Below are positions 42,167 through 51,200 of a DNA stretch of 64,000 nucleotides, piece by piece. Under the pieces are notes generated by a model, which was given only the letters and a program-made list of their open reading frames with translations, searched no databases and was not told the DNA's origin. This stretch comes from Cohnella candidum (lineage in GTDB: Bacteria; Bacillota; Bacilli; Paenibacillales; Paenibacillaceae). The DNA lies in the NCBI RefSeq assembly GCF_003713065.1, contig NZ_CP033433.1, positions 3,473,001 to 3,537,000 of the forward strand. Direction: 5' to 3'. Positions within the stretch are counted from its first letter, which is position 1. The number at the start of each line of letters is the position of its first letter. The position numbers and the translations under genes were made by a program.

Positions 42167-44175
42167 CGGTCGCGTTAACCGGTAACCCGAATACCGGCAA
42201 AACTTCGTTGTTTAACATGCTGACCCACTCGTACGAATACGTCGGCAACTGGGCCGGCGTCACGATCGAGAAGAAAGTCGGCATTCTCAATAATAAGCAA
42301 GGCCAGCTCGTCGATCTACCCGGGATTTATTCGCTCAGCCCGTTGTCCCGCGACGAAGGGGTCACGACGCTGTACTTGCTGGACGAATCGCCTTCGCTGC
42401 TCTTGAACGTCGTCGACGCTTCGCAGCTGGAGCGGAACCTGCATCTGACGATTCAATTGCTGGAATACGGCAAGCCGGTCGTGGTGGCGCTCAACATGGT
42501 CGACGTGGCGGAGAAGCGCGGCTTGGACATCGATATCCCGCGGTTATCGCGGCAAATCGGCGTTCCGGTCGTTCCCGTCATCGCTCGCACGGGCAAGGGT
42601 TGCGACGCTCTGCTGCAAGAAGCGCTCCAATCGAGCAAGGGCGGCGGTTCAAACCCCGGCGGTCGCCGGTTGAATTACGGATCGCTGCTGGAGAAGGCCG
42701 TTTCCAAGCTGGAAGCGAAGCTGCCGGACGATTTGCAGCCCAAGCGGTGGCTGGCCCTGCAATTTTTCGAAGGCAACATTCCGGTCTTGCAAAAGCTTCG
42801 CCAGCATGTCGATCCCGCCTGGCTGCAAGCCTTCTACGATGAAACGGAGGCCCTTGTTCAAGCGGAAGCCGCGGGCAAACGGCTGCCGGATTACGTGCGC
42901 GACAGACGCGCCGATATCATAAGCGGCTGGATGAAGGACGCAGTACGCGAAACCGAATCTTCGCGCTCCACGCTGTCGGAAAAGATCGACGCGGTCGTCA
43001 TGAACAAGTTTCTCGGCATTCCGGTATTTCTGGCCTTCATGTATTTCACTTTCAAGCTGACGTTCGACTGGATCGGGACGCCTCTGTCCGATCAGTTAGA
43101 CGCTCTGCTCAACGGGCCGATCCGGAACGGCCTTTCGTCTTTTCTGGACACGGCGGGGGCCGCGGCGTTCATCAAAGCCGTCCTGCTGGACGGCGTGGTT
43201 TCGGGAGTCGGGGGCGTACTCGTCTTCGTGCCCCAAATCTTCATGCTGTTCCTGATCATCTCGTTCATCGAAGATTCCGGATACATGGCGCGTATCGCGA
43301 CCGTCATGGACAAATTGCTGGAGGGCGTCGGGCTGAACGGCAAAGCTTTCATCCCGATGATCATCGGGTTCGGCTGCAACGTTCCGGGCATCATGGCCGC
43401 GCGGACGATCGAGCAGCCGAAGGAACGGCTTCTGACCATTCTGTTGACCCCGCTCATGTCCTGCTCCGCCAGATTGTCCGTATACAGCCTCTTCGTAGGC
43501 ACGTTCTTTCAATCGCATCAGGCGATTATCGTTTTATCGCTGTACGTGCTCGGCGTGGTCGTCGCGCTTCTCCTGGCCAAGCTTTTTTCCAGCTCGTTAG
43601 CCAAGGAAGAGGAATCGATGTTCATCGTCGAGGTGCCGCCTTACCGGATCCCGCAATGGCGCACCTTGTCCCGCAGCACGTGGGAGAAAGGCAAAGGCTT
43701 CGTTCGGAAAGCGGGCACGTTCATATTCGGCGGCTCCGTCGTCATCTGGCTGCTCGGCTACACCGGCTTTCACGGGTGGAACGTGCCGATGAACGAAAGC
43801 TTCCTGCAGACGATCGGTTCCTTCATCTCTCCCGTCCTGCATCCTCTGGGCTTCGGCAATTGGCAGGCGGGCGCCGCTCTGCTGACGGGCTTTCTGGCCA
43901 AAGAGGTCGTCGTGTCCACGATGGGAATCATTTACGCGGCACCCACGCAAGCCGGTTTGGAAGGCGCGATTTCTCATTTCTTTACGCCTCTTCAAGCCTA
44001 CAGCTTCATGGTGTTTATCCTGCTTTATGTCCCTTGCCTCGCAACGGTCGGCGTTATCCGCAACGAAACGAAATCGGCCAAATGGACCTGGTTTTCCGTG
44101 GGATACGCGTTGATCGTCGCCTATATCATTGCGTTCATCATCTATCGCGGCTGTCTTCTCCTGGGCTTTCATTAA
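42160..44175 (+). CDS. feoB: FeoB, ferrous iron permease with G domain
   Basis: A 671-residue Fe(II) transporter. The N-terminal G domain (about 1-170) has G1 TGNPNTGKTSLFN, G3 DLPGIYSL and G4 NMVD. A cytoplasmic linker follows, then about eight to ten membrane helices with the Gate motifs: VFVPQIFMLFLIISFIEDSG, GFGCNVPGIMAARTI and SCSARLSVYSLF. The frame is open upstream to 41908, but that part is feoA out of frame; the true start is GTG 42160, four bases after GGAGG within feoA. Length is normal for the family. Translationally coupled to feoA; a short Cys-rich membrane protein gene follows. Confidence 0.96.
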   Translation: MLTVALTGNPNTGKTSLFNMLTHSYEYVGNWAGVTIEKKVGILNNKQGQLVDLPGIYSLSPLSRDEGVTTLYLLDESPSLLLNVVDASQLERNLHLTIQLLEYGKPVVVALNMVDVAEKRGLDIDIPRLSRQIGVPVVPVIARTGKGCDALLQEALQSSKGGGSNPGGRRLNYGSLLEKAVSKLEAKLPDDLQPKRWLALQFFEGNIPVLQKLRQHVDPAWLQAFYDETEALVQAEAAGKRLPDYVRDRRADIISGWMKDAVRETESSRSTLSEKIDAVVMNKFLGIPVFLAFMYFTFKLTFDWIGTPLSDQLDALLNGPIRNGLSSFLDTAGAAAFIKAVLLDGVVSGVGGVLVFVPQIFMLFLIISFIEDSGYMARIATVMDKLLEGVGLNGKAFIPMIIGFGCNVPGIMAARTIEQPKERLLTILLTPLMSCSARLSVYSLFVGTFFQSHQAIIVLSLYVLGVVVALLLAKLFSSSLAKEEESMFIVEVPPYRIPQWRTLSRSTWEKGKGFVRKAGTFIFGGSVVIWLLGYTGFHGWNVPMNESFLQTIGSFISPVLHPLGFGNWQAGAALLTGFLAKEVVVSTMGIIYAAPTQAGLEGAISHFFTPLQAYSFMVFILLYVPCLATVGVIRNETKSAKWTWFSVGYALIVAYIIAFIIYRGCLLLGFH

Positions 44176-44200
44176 ACTACGAAGAAGGGAATGAACCTTC

Positions 44201-44353
44201 ATGGTCTTCAGCATTGTTGCGGGTGCGGGTATTTTCGGTTATGCCGGATGGACTTTGTATCGTTATGTGCGCAAAACGAGGCAAGGCAAATGCGCGGCAT
44301 GCTCTCTTCAATCCTCTTGCCAGACATCCTGCTCCAGCCCGGTAAGCCAATAA
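44201..44353 (+). CDS. FeoB-associated Cys-rich small membrane protein
   Basis: A 50-residue protein starting MVFSIVAGAGIFGYAGWTLY: one membrane helix (about 2-20), a basic stretch (RYVRKTRQGK), then a tail with cysteines spaced CAAC...C...C (residues 31, 34, 40, 44). Small Cys-rich membrane proteins of this type commonly follow feoB in Firmicutes and may act in iron handling like FeoC, though function is unproven. RBS AAGAAGGGA is about 10 bases upstream, 25 bases after the feoB stop. The operon terminator comes directly after. Confidence 0.82.
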   Translation: MVFSIVAGAGIFGYAGWTLYRYVRKTRQGKCAACSLQSSCQTSCSSPVSQ

Positions 44354-44373
44354 GCGGATTTACGATCGTAAAG

Positions 44374-44433
44374 AATAAAGGACAAGACCCGCCGACGTTT
44401 GCGTCGTTAACGGTTCTTGTCCTTTATTTTTAT
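44374..44433. terminator. Bidirectional terminator between feo and nucleoside-salvage operons
   Basis: Long stem AATAAAGGACAAGACCCG / CGGTTCTTGTCCTTTATT (one mismatch, 44374-44391 with 44411-44428) followed by TTTTATT. It lies between convergent genes ending at 44353 (+) and 44439 (-). Confidence 0.85.
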
Positions 44434-44438
44434 TGCCG

Positions 44439-45389
44439 TTAATCGAATGCCGCCAGGAGTAACTCCACCGCTTGCGCTGCTTGAACCTCCACGCATACCT
44501 GCACCGGCGTTCCGACGCGGGGCTTGCGCCTCAGATCCGCCACGGTCATGCCGACGCAAAGCTCGCCTGTGCATTCCACCGATAGATGCATCGTCTGAGT
44601 ACGCACGATTCCCGGCTCCAGGGCGATCAGCAGGGCCAAGGGATCATGCATAGGCGCGTAATCGCGGAACCCGTTGAACTCTCGATAGAAGCCGAAATAA
44701 AACCGCATCATCCCGTCGATGAAGTCGACGATGCCGCGATTCTCGGGCTTGCAGGTCCGCTTCAGCGAATCCAGCTGCGATTGATGCAGCAGCGTCTTCA
44801 TGGTCACGTCCAAGCCGACGAGCGTGATCGGCATGCCCGACCGGACGACGAGTTCCGCGGCCTCGGGATCTCCCCAAATATTCGCTTCGGCGACCGGCGT
44901 CACGTTGCCCGGCGCTTGAACCGCGCCACCCATGACATAGAGGTGTTTGATCTTGCCCGCGAGCCGGGGATCCTTCCGCAGAGCCAGCGCTACGTTCGTC
45001 AGCCGCCCGAGCGTGACGAGAACCAATTCGCCGTTCAGCTCGTCGGCCATGCGGAGGATGAAATCGTCCGCGGCTTCCTCGATCGGACGTTGGGAGGATA
45101 GAGGCAGCTCGACCTCGCCGATGCCGTTCTGTCCGTGCACGTGCGTCGAGTAGCCTTGCAATTCGCGTGAAATCGGCTTCGATGCGCCACGGCTGACGGG
45201 AATTTCATTCTCCCGCCCAGCCAGCTTGAGGATCCGGAGCGTATTCTCGGTTGCCAGTTCCACGGAAATGTTGCCGAAAACGGTGGTGATCCCCACGATG
45301 TCCGCCTTTTCCGATTTCAGGCCGTACAGGATCGCGAAAGCGTCGTCGATCCCGGTGTCCGCGTCGATGATGATTTTCCGTTGCGTCAT
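44439..45389 (-). CDS. Inosine/uridine-preferring nucleoside hydrolase
   Basis: A 316-residue IunH-family enzyme cleaving N-glycosidic bonds of ribonucleosides to base and ribose. The calcium-binding N-terminal motif is IIIDADTGIDDAFAI. Further landmarks are GITTVFGNISVELATENTLR, VTLGRLTNVALALR, the MGGAV segment, EANIWGDPEAAELV and the active-site segment APMHDPLALLIALEP. Start ATG 45389 (GAGGGAGAA upstream), one base after the ribokinase stop; the pair converts nucleosides to ribose-5-phosphate. Pyrimidine versus purine preference cannot be settled by eye. Confidence 0.93.
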   Translation of the reverse strand: MTQRKIIIDADTGIDDAFAILYGLKSEKADIVGITTVFGNISVELATENTLRILKLAGRENEIPVSRGASKPISRELQGYSTHVHGQNGIGEVELPLSSQRPIEEAADDFILRMADELNGELVLVTLGRLTNVALALRKDPRLAGKIKHLYVMGGAVQAPGNVTPVAEANIWGDPEAAELVVRSGMPITLVGLDVTMKTLLHQSQLDSLKRTCKPENRGIVDFIDGMMRFYFGFYREFNGFRDYAPMHDPLALLIALEPGIVRTQTMHLSVECTGELCVGMTVADLRRKPRVGTPVQVCVEVQAAQAVELLLAAFD

Positions 45390-45390
45390 T

Positions 45391-46320
45391 TCATTCTCCC
45401 TCGTTCAGCAATCTTTCCACTTCTTTCAGGACGGGCATGCCGCCTTGGGCTCCGAATTTCGTCACCGCCAGCGCGGAGACGGCGATCGCGAACCGCACGC
45501 TTTCCTCGAGCCCCCGATTCCGGGACAACGAGCAGGCCAGTCCGCCGTTGAAGGCGTCGCCCGCGCCGGTCGTATCCACGACTTCAACGCGTCGAGAAGC
45601 GGACCGTTGCAGCGTTCCGCCCCGCGTTTTCCAAGCTGCGCCTTGGCTGCCCAGCGTCGCGATGACCGCTTCCGGTCCTTTGGCGAGCAGGGCATCCATG
45701 GCCTTCTCCAAGCCTTCGGACTCTGGGTCCACGCCGGTTAGGGTATGTAACTCGGTTTGATTCGGCGTGATATAACGGATTTTGCCCAAAACGTCCGCCG
45801 GAATCTCGCTCGCCGGGGCCGGATTCAGAATGACCGGAATGCCCTGTCGATAGGCGATGTCCACGGCCGCCGCGACCGCTTCCATCGGAATCTCCAGCTG
45901 CACGAGCAGGATCGACCCCTTCGAGATGACCTCGCTCCAAGCGTTTACGTCTTCTGCGGTTAGGGTGCCGTTCGCGCCGGGTACCACCAGGATCGTGTTA
46001 TCCTCTGGCGTCAGCGTAATGGAGGCGATCCCGGTCGCCGCGGAGCCGGTCTTCTTCATATGCTCGGCGTTGACCCCGTTCGTCTCGAGCGACTTCATCA
46101 AGCTGCCGCCGAACGCGTCTCCCCCCACCGCACCCAGCATGAACGTTTCATGGCCGAGCTTGGCACAAGCGACGGCTTGGTTGCCGCCTTTGCCGCCGGG
46201 CTCGAAGTGCACCTCTTGTCCGAACAGCGTCTCGCCGCTCGCCGGAAAGCGGGAAGCCTTGACGACGATGTCCATGTTCATGCTTCCCACCACGACCACG
46301 GTTCCATGAGTAGACGTCAT
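45391..46320 (-). CDS. rbsK: Ribokinase
   Basis: A 309-residue PfkB-family kinase phosphorylating D-ribose to ribose-5-phosphate. Signature parts: VVVVGSMNMDIVVKASRFPA, GGKGGNQAVACAKLG (ribose-binding PfkB motif 1) and the C-terminal VVDTTGAGDAFNGGLACSLS with the catalytic Asp and anion hole. Other PfkB sugars are possible, but the GGKGGNQA form and the coupled nucleoside hydrolase point to ribose. ATG 46320 has AAAGGAGAAACG upstream. First gene of a two-gene operon. Confidence 0.93.
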   Translation of the reverse strand: MTSTHGTVVVVGSMNMDIVVKASRFPASGETLFGQEVHFEPGGKGGNQAVACAKLGHETFMLGAVGGDAFGGSLMKSLETNGVNAEHMKKTGSAATGIASITLTPEDNTILVVPGANGTLTAEDVNAWSEVISKGSILLVQLEIPMEAVAAAVDIAYRQGIPVILNPAPASEIPADVLGKIRYITPNQTELHTLTGVDPESEGLEKAMDALLAKGPEAVIATLGSQGAAWKTRGGTLQRSASRRVEVVDTTGAGDAFNGGLACSLSRNRGLEESVRFAIAVSALAVTKFGAQGGMPVLKEVERLLNEGE

Positions 46321-46390
46321 ATTTACGTTTCTCCTTTGCGGATTCCCGCTTCATCCTCATCTTCTCGAATGGTACCACTCCTGCGGAAGT

Positions 46391-46426
46391 AAAAAAAGTC
46401 CCGGTGAGTGACCCTCACCGGGACTT
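46391..46426 (-). terminator. Terminator of the YjcZ-like gene
   Basis: Stem AAGTCCCGGTGAG / CTCACCGGGACTT (loop TGACC) preceded by AAAAAAA on the plus strand; located 19 bases past the small gene stop at 46445. Confidence 0.88.
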
Positions 46427-46444
46427 GCTGAACCGTCTGCTCCG

Positions 46445-46597
46445 TTAGATGATACCGGCAGCCAAGATGATGACCAGCAGGATGAAAAGAACGAGAACGA
46501 ACGCGGCGCCGCCGCCCCATCCAACCCCGCAACCTACGCCGCCGACTCCGACTCCGCCGACTCCGACTCCGCCAACTCCGCCGAATCCAAAAGCCAT
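46445..46597 (-). CDS. YjcZ-family small Gly/Val-rich protein (sporulation-associated type)
   Basis: A 50-residue protein. Residues 2-32 are almost only Gly and Val with an aromatic and one Cys (AFGFGGVGGVGVGGVGVG then GCGVGWGGG), followed by a hydrophobic helix AFVLVLFILLVIILAAGII. This fits the YjcZ/YjcM-like tiny sporulation proteins of Bacillaceae and Paenibacillaceae. The GGVGVGGVGV stretch arises from a six-codon direct duplication in the DNA. ATG 46597 is preceded by AAGGAG at optimal distance, and a strong terminator follows. Confidence 0.85.
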   Translation of the reverse strand: MAFGFGGVGGVGVGGVGVGGVGCGVGWGGGAAFVLVLFILLVIILAAGII

Positions 46598-46694
46598 TTC
46601 GAATCACTCCTTATGAAGGTTGGGATTTGTTCCCCCCTTAATATATGGAGACATTCTGCCAACGGACAGGATATTCGCGCATGCCGGGTCAAAA

Positions 46695-47174
46695 TCAGCG
46701 AATGTCCCGGTGTCTGCGTTCCAATTCTCTCTCAAGGCTCGCGAGCCCTTTGCCCATCGCCCAGTAATGATTGGACCGGAAGATCGGCTTCATGACCGGA
46801 GACAACCATTTCAACAACGGTTTATCCGCGTTCACGTACCAATCGAATCGTACGTTCACGTACTCGCCGTCCTGCTCGAATTTCCAAGTGCCATGACCGG
46901 CCAAATCGCCGGAGGCCTTGAGCGACAGGGAATGCGGAACATTTTCCGCCGTTTTGCACGACTGCCAGCGCAGCTTGTAGGGCAGCTTGCCCCTCGTAAG
47001 GAGGGCGTATACCTCGTTTCCCGTTTCCTTGTCGGTTCCCGCCGTTTGAATATCTAAATATACTTCCGGCCACCAGCGCTGATAATCCTTGAAATTCGAA
47101 CAGACTTCATAAACTTCCCGGATGTCTCCCTTGATCCGCCAATCCGTCGGCATATAATATTCGTTTGCTCTCAT
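46695..47174 (-). CDS. SRPBCC-superfamily protein
   Basis: A 159-residue START/SRPBCC-like lipid- or ligand-binding fold: NEYYMPTDWRIKGDIREVYE, FKDYQRWWPEVYLDIQ and GHGTWKFEQDGEYVNVRFDW. A C-terminal helix LLKWLSPVMKPIFRSNHYWA is followed by GKGLASLERELERR. No signal peptide. The start is ATG 47174 with GGGAGG eight bases upstream; the frame is open to 47318. It resembles uncharacterised polyketide-cyclase/dehydrase-like proteins. Neighbours give no functional hint. Confidence 0.78.
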   Translation of the reverse strand: MRANEYYMPTDWRIKGDIREVYEVCSNFKDYQRWWPEVYLDIQTAGTDKETGNEVYALLTRGKLPYKLRWQSCKTAENVPHSLSLKASGDLAGHGTWKFEQDGEYVNVRFDWYVNADKPLLKWLSPVMKPIFRSNHYWAMGKGLASLERELERRHRDIR

Positions 47175-47260
47175 GTTATCCTCCCGGTTCATCGAGTCGC
47201 GCCCGACTTCTTGCCGAAAGAATAACCCGCGGCACTCACAAAATTCTCCCAAGCTCCCGG

Positions 47261-48262
47261 TCAGCCGCCAAACGTAAAAAACCCCGCATTCATCTCCTCG
47301 TCGAACGGGGAATTCCACATATAACTCCGGATCGTTTCCTTCGCGGCCGCCTCATCCCCAATGCCGCGGTAATAATGCACGAGCATTCGGGCAAGGGCAG
47401 CCTGCTGCGCCGCCACCTCCGCCCCGAGCCCTAAGCTCCACACGTAATCTTTGCCCCCGAACAAAGCTCCCCGGGACGTTCGAAACTGGTTCTCTCCCTC
47501 CACCGCATTCCGTTCGTCGATCGCGGACGTCCGGTTCATAAAGTCGCGAAAGCTTTCCAGATCCGTGAAAGAAGGGGGGATGCGCATCAGGTATCCTTCG
47601 TTGCCGTGAGTTAACTCCACCGTCAGTTCCGCTTCTTTCAAAGCCTTCTTCAGCCGGTAGACCGTGTTGTGGACGTTATGGAGCGCACGTTCTTCATCCA
47701 GATCCGGCCAAAGAAGATCCGCCAATTGCCATTTGCCCGCAAGGCGGTTCGGATACGCGAGCAGATAAGCGAACAGCTCCTCCGTCTTCCGGGTCGGCCA
47801 GCCGATCAGGCTTCCGTCCGCTTTCCTTGTCTCGAACGTGCCTAAGCAGCGGACCGGCGGATTCTCGGCAGCGGACTGAGGCCGCGATGCGGAACGCAGC
47901 AAATGGTTCTTCAAGAGTCGGGTCACGACCCTCTCAAGCGTATCTGGCGTGACTGGTTTGAGCAGGTAATCGACCGCGCTCACGCGGAACGCCTCGACCG
48001 CGTAGCCGGGATAAGCCGTCGTGAACACGACCTGAAGCTCTTCATCGATCGCCCTCAGTTTGTCCGCAAGCTCGATACCGCCCATCTTGGGCATCTCGAC
48101 GTCAAGAAAGACGGCGTCGGGCTTCAACTGCGGATACCGTTCCAGCGCCTCGAGAGAACTCGTGAACGTTCCCGCGACCTGCAGCATCGGATGCCGGCCG
48201 ACAATCCTCTCCATCAGATCCAGGATCGGCTTCTCATCCTCTACGATCATGACGCGCAACAT
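47261..48262 (-). CDS. Response regulator with SARP-like output (receiver, winged helix, BTAD)
   Basis: A 333-residue regulator. Receiver 1-120: LRVMIVEDEKPILDLMERIV, phosphoacceptor Asp in AVFLDVEMPKMGG, Lys in LLKPVTP. An OmpR-like winged helix (about 140-225, ELFAYLLAYPNRLAGKWQLA, NTVYRLKKALKE) precedes a bacterial transcriptional-activation (TPR-like) domain to residue 333. This receiver-SARP architecture is common in Paenibacillus beside LytS-like kinases. It starts 20 bases after the large sensor kinase and is its likely partner. The divergent surface-protein genes at 51586-55675 are candidate targets. Confidence 0.88.
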   Translation of the reverse strand: MLRVMIVEDEKPILDLMERIVGRHPMLQVAGTFTSSLEALERYPQLKPDAVFLDVEMPKMGGIELADKLRAIDEELQVVFTTAYPGYAVEAFRVSAVDYLLKPVTPDTLERVVTRLLKNHLLRSASRPQSAAENPPVRCLGTFETRKADGSLIGWPTRKTEELFAYLLAYPNRLAGKWQLADLLWPDLDEERALHNVHNTVYRLKKALKEAELTVELTHGNEGYLMRIPPSFTDLESFRDFMNRTSAIDERNAVEGENQFRTSRGALFGGKDYVWSLGLGAEVAAQQAALARMLVHYYRGIGDEAAAKETIRSYMWNSPFDEEMNAGFFTFGG

Positions 48263-48281
48263 GCTTTCTCCTCCCCCCTCT

Positions 48282-51200
48282 TCAGCTTGCCGTATCCGGC
48301 TTCGGCATATAAACGGTAACCCTCGTTCCCCGTTCCAATGCCGAATCGACCGTTACGCTCGCGCCCGGAATGCCCGCCAGCCGCCTGCGGACGTTCGTCA
48401 CTCCGATGCCGGCGCCGTCCGGCCGATCGCCCGCTCTTAAGCGGTAGAGGATATCATCCGCCATGCCGATGCCATCGTCGGCGATATCGAATCGGATATA
48501 GCCGTTCCCGTCCGAAATCGTTAACGTTACCGTACCGTTGCCATCTTTTTCGAACAACCCGTGCCGGATGGCATTCTCGACGAACGGCTGAAGGGTAAGC
48601 GAAGGAATGACGACCGATTCGAGTTCGGGATCCGCCTGCAGCTTGTAGGCCAGACGCTCGCCGAACCGCGCTTTCTCTATTTCCACGTAAGCCTCGATCA
48701 GTTCCAACTCCGTGTTTAGGGGAACGTACAGCGTCTTTTGGTCACGTTCGAACACCATCCGCAAATAGCGGCTCAACTTGGACAGCAAATAAGCGGCCTT
48801 TTCCCCGTCGGTATAACAAAAAGAAACGATGCTGCTGATCGCGTTGTACAGAAAATGCGGTTTAATCTGCGCTTGCAGGAACGCCATTTCGTTTTTGACG
48901 GCCAGGTCCATCGATTTTTTCATCGACAACAACGTCCGGACCCTTGCGGCGAGCGTCTTCGGATCGAACGGTTTGGCGATGAAGTCGTTCCCGCCCGCGC
49001 GGAAGCAGAGCTCGATATCGTGCAAGGAATCCCTTGCGGTCGCAAACAGAACGGGCAATTCGAGCACCGAGCGCGTTTCCCGTACGGTCCGGCACAGATC
49101 GATTCCCGACATTTCCGGCATCATGACGTCCAATATCATGAGATCGATGCCCGGATGGTCTTCCAGCTTGCGCATCGCCTCTTTCGCGGAAAAGGCCGTC
49201 AACACGTTGTACTCATCACCCAGCAGATTGAGCAGGATACGGACGTTGGAGGCCTCGTCGTCGACGATCAGTACGGTATACTCCCGCGATGGATCCATGA
49301 TTTCGAGTTCCGCCGGGTAAACCGAGCCTGTCCGTTCCTCCGATGCGGCAGCATACCCTTCCGCGGATTCGAAGGCGATGCCCTCTGCCGGCGGCAAGGT
49401 GAACGCCATGCTCGTGCCTTGTCCGGGTTCGGAACGCTCCACGTAAATTTGGCCGCCCATCCGTTCCACCAGCCGGCGGCTGATGTATAGACCCAGCCCC
49501 ATTCCCGTGTAACCGTCCTTCGGAAGGTCGCGTTCCGCTTGCTCGAAATAACCGAAAATGGCTTCATGGCTTTCCTTCGGAATTCCGATCCCCGTATCCT
49601 CTACCCGCACAATAACTTGACCGTCCGCAACCGCCGCGCCGATCGCGATCCATCCGCTTTTCGTATGTTTGATCGCATTATGAATGAGGTTGTACAGTAC
49701 CTGGCGTACCCGGTTTTCGTCCGCACGGACGAACGTGCCCGGCATTATGCGGTTCTCCCATCGCACATCCTTGCCCGCCAGTTCGAACTCCAGCACCTGG
49801 AACGCCGTCTGAGCGGCGACCCGCAAATCCAGCACGGTTTCCGCAAGCTGCAAATCCCCGTGCTTCAGCCGGACGACGTCCACAAGGTCGTTCACGAGCG
49901 CTGAAAGCTTCGTCGACGTGTCCTGGATGAGAGTCAGCTCGCTTCGCTGTTTATCCGTAAGTGCGCCCGCTCTCCCGTCGAGCAAGAATGAAGCCATATT
50001 CTGAATGCCGTGCAATGGGGTTTTCAATTCATGCGACGTGTTGGCCAGGAATTCATCCTTCAGCTTGTCCCGCTGGATCAATTGCTCCGTCAACTGTTCC
50101 GTTCGATTCATGGCGCGGGCGAGACGGAACGCGAGCAGCGTATTCATGAAGGTGATGACCGCAAGGAACGCGATGCGGCGCCCAAAATCCGTGTCCACCC
50201 AGCCGAGCGAATAGAAAAAACCGAACAGCAGAATCGACAGGATCGATACGAGAACTCCGCAAAGGAGCGCGGATTCCTTGCGGTCCAGTTGTCCGTTTTG
50301 TTTCGCGTACAGCCGCACGGACCGAAAGAAGTAAAACGCGACCAGCAGCAAGGAATAGATCCACGGCAGATTGCCGACGACCGAATACATCGTATGGGGA
50401 AGAGCCGCGACGGAAGCGATGTAGGCAGCGAGCGGGGCGACGAGCGCCATAAGCAGCCTTCGGGATAACAGCTTACCGTCCAAATAATGAAGGAACATGC
50501 CCAGAACCGCGAAATTCGACAACCCGCCGATGTAATAAAGCTTCCTCGCCCATTCATAGGAGAATTCCGGCACGAGTTGAAGAAGCAGTTGATCTCCGTC
50601 CAACGCAATGAAGACGATGAATGTCAGGAAGTAGAGGCCGCTGTACAGATAGGCTTTGTCCTTCAGCCTCATGACGTAGATGGTCAAGTGATGCCCGCCG
50701 AACAACAAAAGGATGAACAGACCGAAAAACTCGAAAGCGAAAAGGATTTCGTCATTTCGTGCCATGTCCGCTTGCGTGCCGAACTGCAAATCTTCAAAGC
50801 CTCCGATGCGCGCCGGATCGTCGCTGGCGACTTGCAGAACGATTTCCAGCTCCCGGCCTTCCGCGCGGAAGAACGTCGTATACGGCTTGTTTTCCGCTTT
50901 GAATTCGCGCGGGTTGCCGGACGGATTCCCGCCGTTGCCGATCTCAAAGCCGTTAACGAAAAGCCGGTGCGCCCTGTTAATGTTGTTCACCCGGATTCCG
51001 TAACTGGCGCCGCTCTCCTGCAGCTTGACGTTCAAACGATACGTCCCGTACGGCGTGCCGCTCGCCCGGTCCGGAGGACTTCCTCCAAACCAGGCATTCG
51101 GGATGTTGGCGGTGATGGCCTCTTCGCCTCTTTCTCCGCCGCTGCGGAAATCATCCGGCGAAAGCAGCTTGTTCGGGTAGAACGTCCACTCTCCGTCGAG

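Noticed and set aside
42160..44175. feoB as a generic GTPase fusion or two genes
   Set aside because: G domain and Gate motifs lie in one uninterrupted frame of normal FeoB length.
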